From: Ferruginibacter sp.
GTDB taxonomy: Bacteria > Bacteroidota > Bacteroidia > Chitinophagales > Chitinophagaceae
Direction of reading: 5' to 3'
Assembly: GCA_025963635.1 (NCBI GenBank)
Contig: JAOQAK010000016.1
Span: forward strand, 22,678 to 86,677
Length of the DNA: 64,000 nt
The notes under the pieces are model-generated. The model saw nothing but the letters and a program-made list of their open reading frames with translations, was not told where the DNA came from and did no database searches. Below are positions 63,881-64,000 of the stretch, one piece after another; position 1 is the first letter of the stretch; every line of letters starts with the position of its first letter. The position numbers were made by a program, and so were the translations under genes.

Positions 63881-64000
63881 AATGTCGTTTAGTTAAGCTA
63901 CAATTGTTTGTAATTCATGGATGGCGGTTTCTTTTTGATTTTATTTCTTGGGAATTTTCTGTTCGGTCTTATGATTTCTGTGGTAGATTTCAGAATTTTG
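63639..64000. other. Right-edge intergenic region with heptad arms
   Basis: No complete gene. It holds the heptad arms described at 63637-63880. At the far right, a minus-strand frame is open from the window edge to a TAG at 63900-63898 (ending KPPSMNYKQL), and a plus-strand frame is open from ATG 63917 to the edge. Neither is long enough to judge, and at most one is real. Confidence 0.4.

Overview
The window looks like a chromosomal segment of a Bacteroidota bacterium, most likely a Chitinophagaceae-type member (an inference). The signs are: no Shine-Dalgarno-like starts, A-rich start regions, repeated matches to the Bacteroidota -7 promoter box TAnnTTTG, a giant hybrid two-component sensor with propeller/Y_Y_Y/AraC modules, type III glutamine synthetase, DUF5686/DUF4833/DUF6728 proteins, and a sphingolipid pathway. 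No rRNA, tRNA, CRISPR array, prophage or complete insertion sequence was recognised.

Layout. 1-10 kb: a partial unknown gene, a SpmA/SpmB-type membrane protein, ychF, a thiolase, an unusually repeat-rich 0.8 kb gap, an ABC permease, tsaD, a LOG-family protein and two acetyltransferases. 10.4-18.3 kb: a purine-catabolism cluster. PuuD (membrane urate oxidase with cytochrome c domain) is divergent from a minus-strand run of allantoinase, allantoicase, OHCU decarboxylase, 5-hydroxyisourate hydrolase, a CitE-like aldolase (DUF6986), a left-handed beta-helix protein and a DUF3052 protein. Together the first five take urate to ureidoglycolate and urea. 18.5-26.8 kb: an envelope protein, a DUF4142 lipoprotein, an orphan hybrid two-component system, a small membrane protein, a receiver-Crp/Fnr fusion and exported MsrB. 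26.9-28.3 kb: a 55-residue DUF6728 gene and lpxB.

28.6-40.1 kb is the most striking region. A MarR-type regulator is followed by eleven same-strand, mostly overlapping genes: serine palmitoyltransferase, a GNAT-like putative ceramide synthase, an SDR-type putative ceramide reductase, inositol-phosphate synthase, a PgpA-like phosphatase, a GtrA protein, a DUF5686 outer-membrane protein, a CDP-alcohol phosphotransferase, a DUF4833 protein, a sterol-desaturase/fatty-acid-hydroxylase-type enzyme and a PAP2/Aur1-type transferase. Read as a pathway this would make dihydroceramide, phosphatidylinositol and then a (possibly hydroxylated) inositol phosphoceramide, with candidate transport genes included. 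A bidirectional terminator closes it at 40.2 kb.

40.3-64 kb is mostly housekeeping: glutamine synthetase III, purL, proC, an LptF/LptG permease, an OmpA-like protein, tgt, a glycosyltransferase, rsmG, a LuxR-type response regulator, a GNAT enzyme, an M1 peptidase, murF, ftsK, a 7TMR-DISM histidine kinase, a DUF423 protein, shikimate kinase, a carboxypeptidase-regulatory-like protein and Mrp.

The non-coding DNA is unusually patterned. Eight intergenic loci carry 7-nt-period low-complexity arrays, mostly starting at stop codons and often in inverted arms. Two copies of a GTAGAGACGC palindrome are present, one of which supplies the stop codons of both murF and ftsK. There is a 144-bp MITE-like element in the purine operon and a 40-bp tandem hairpin repeat. 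At least five genes have an exact TAnnTTTG box ending only 4-5 nt before the ATG, suggesting leaderless transcripts.
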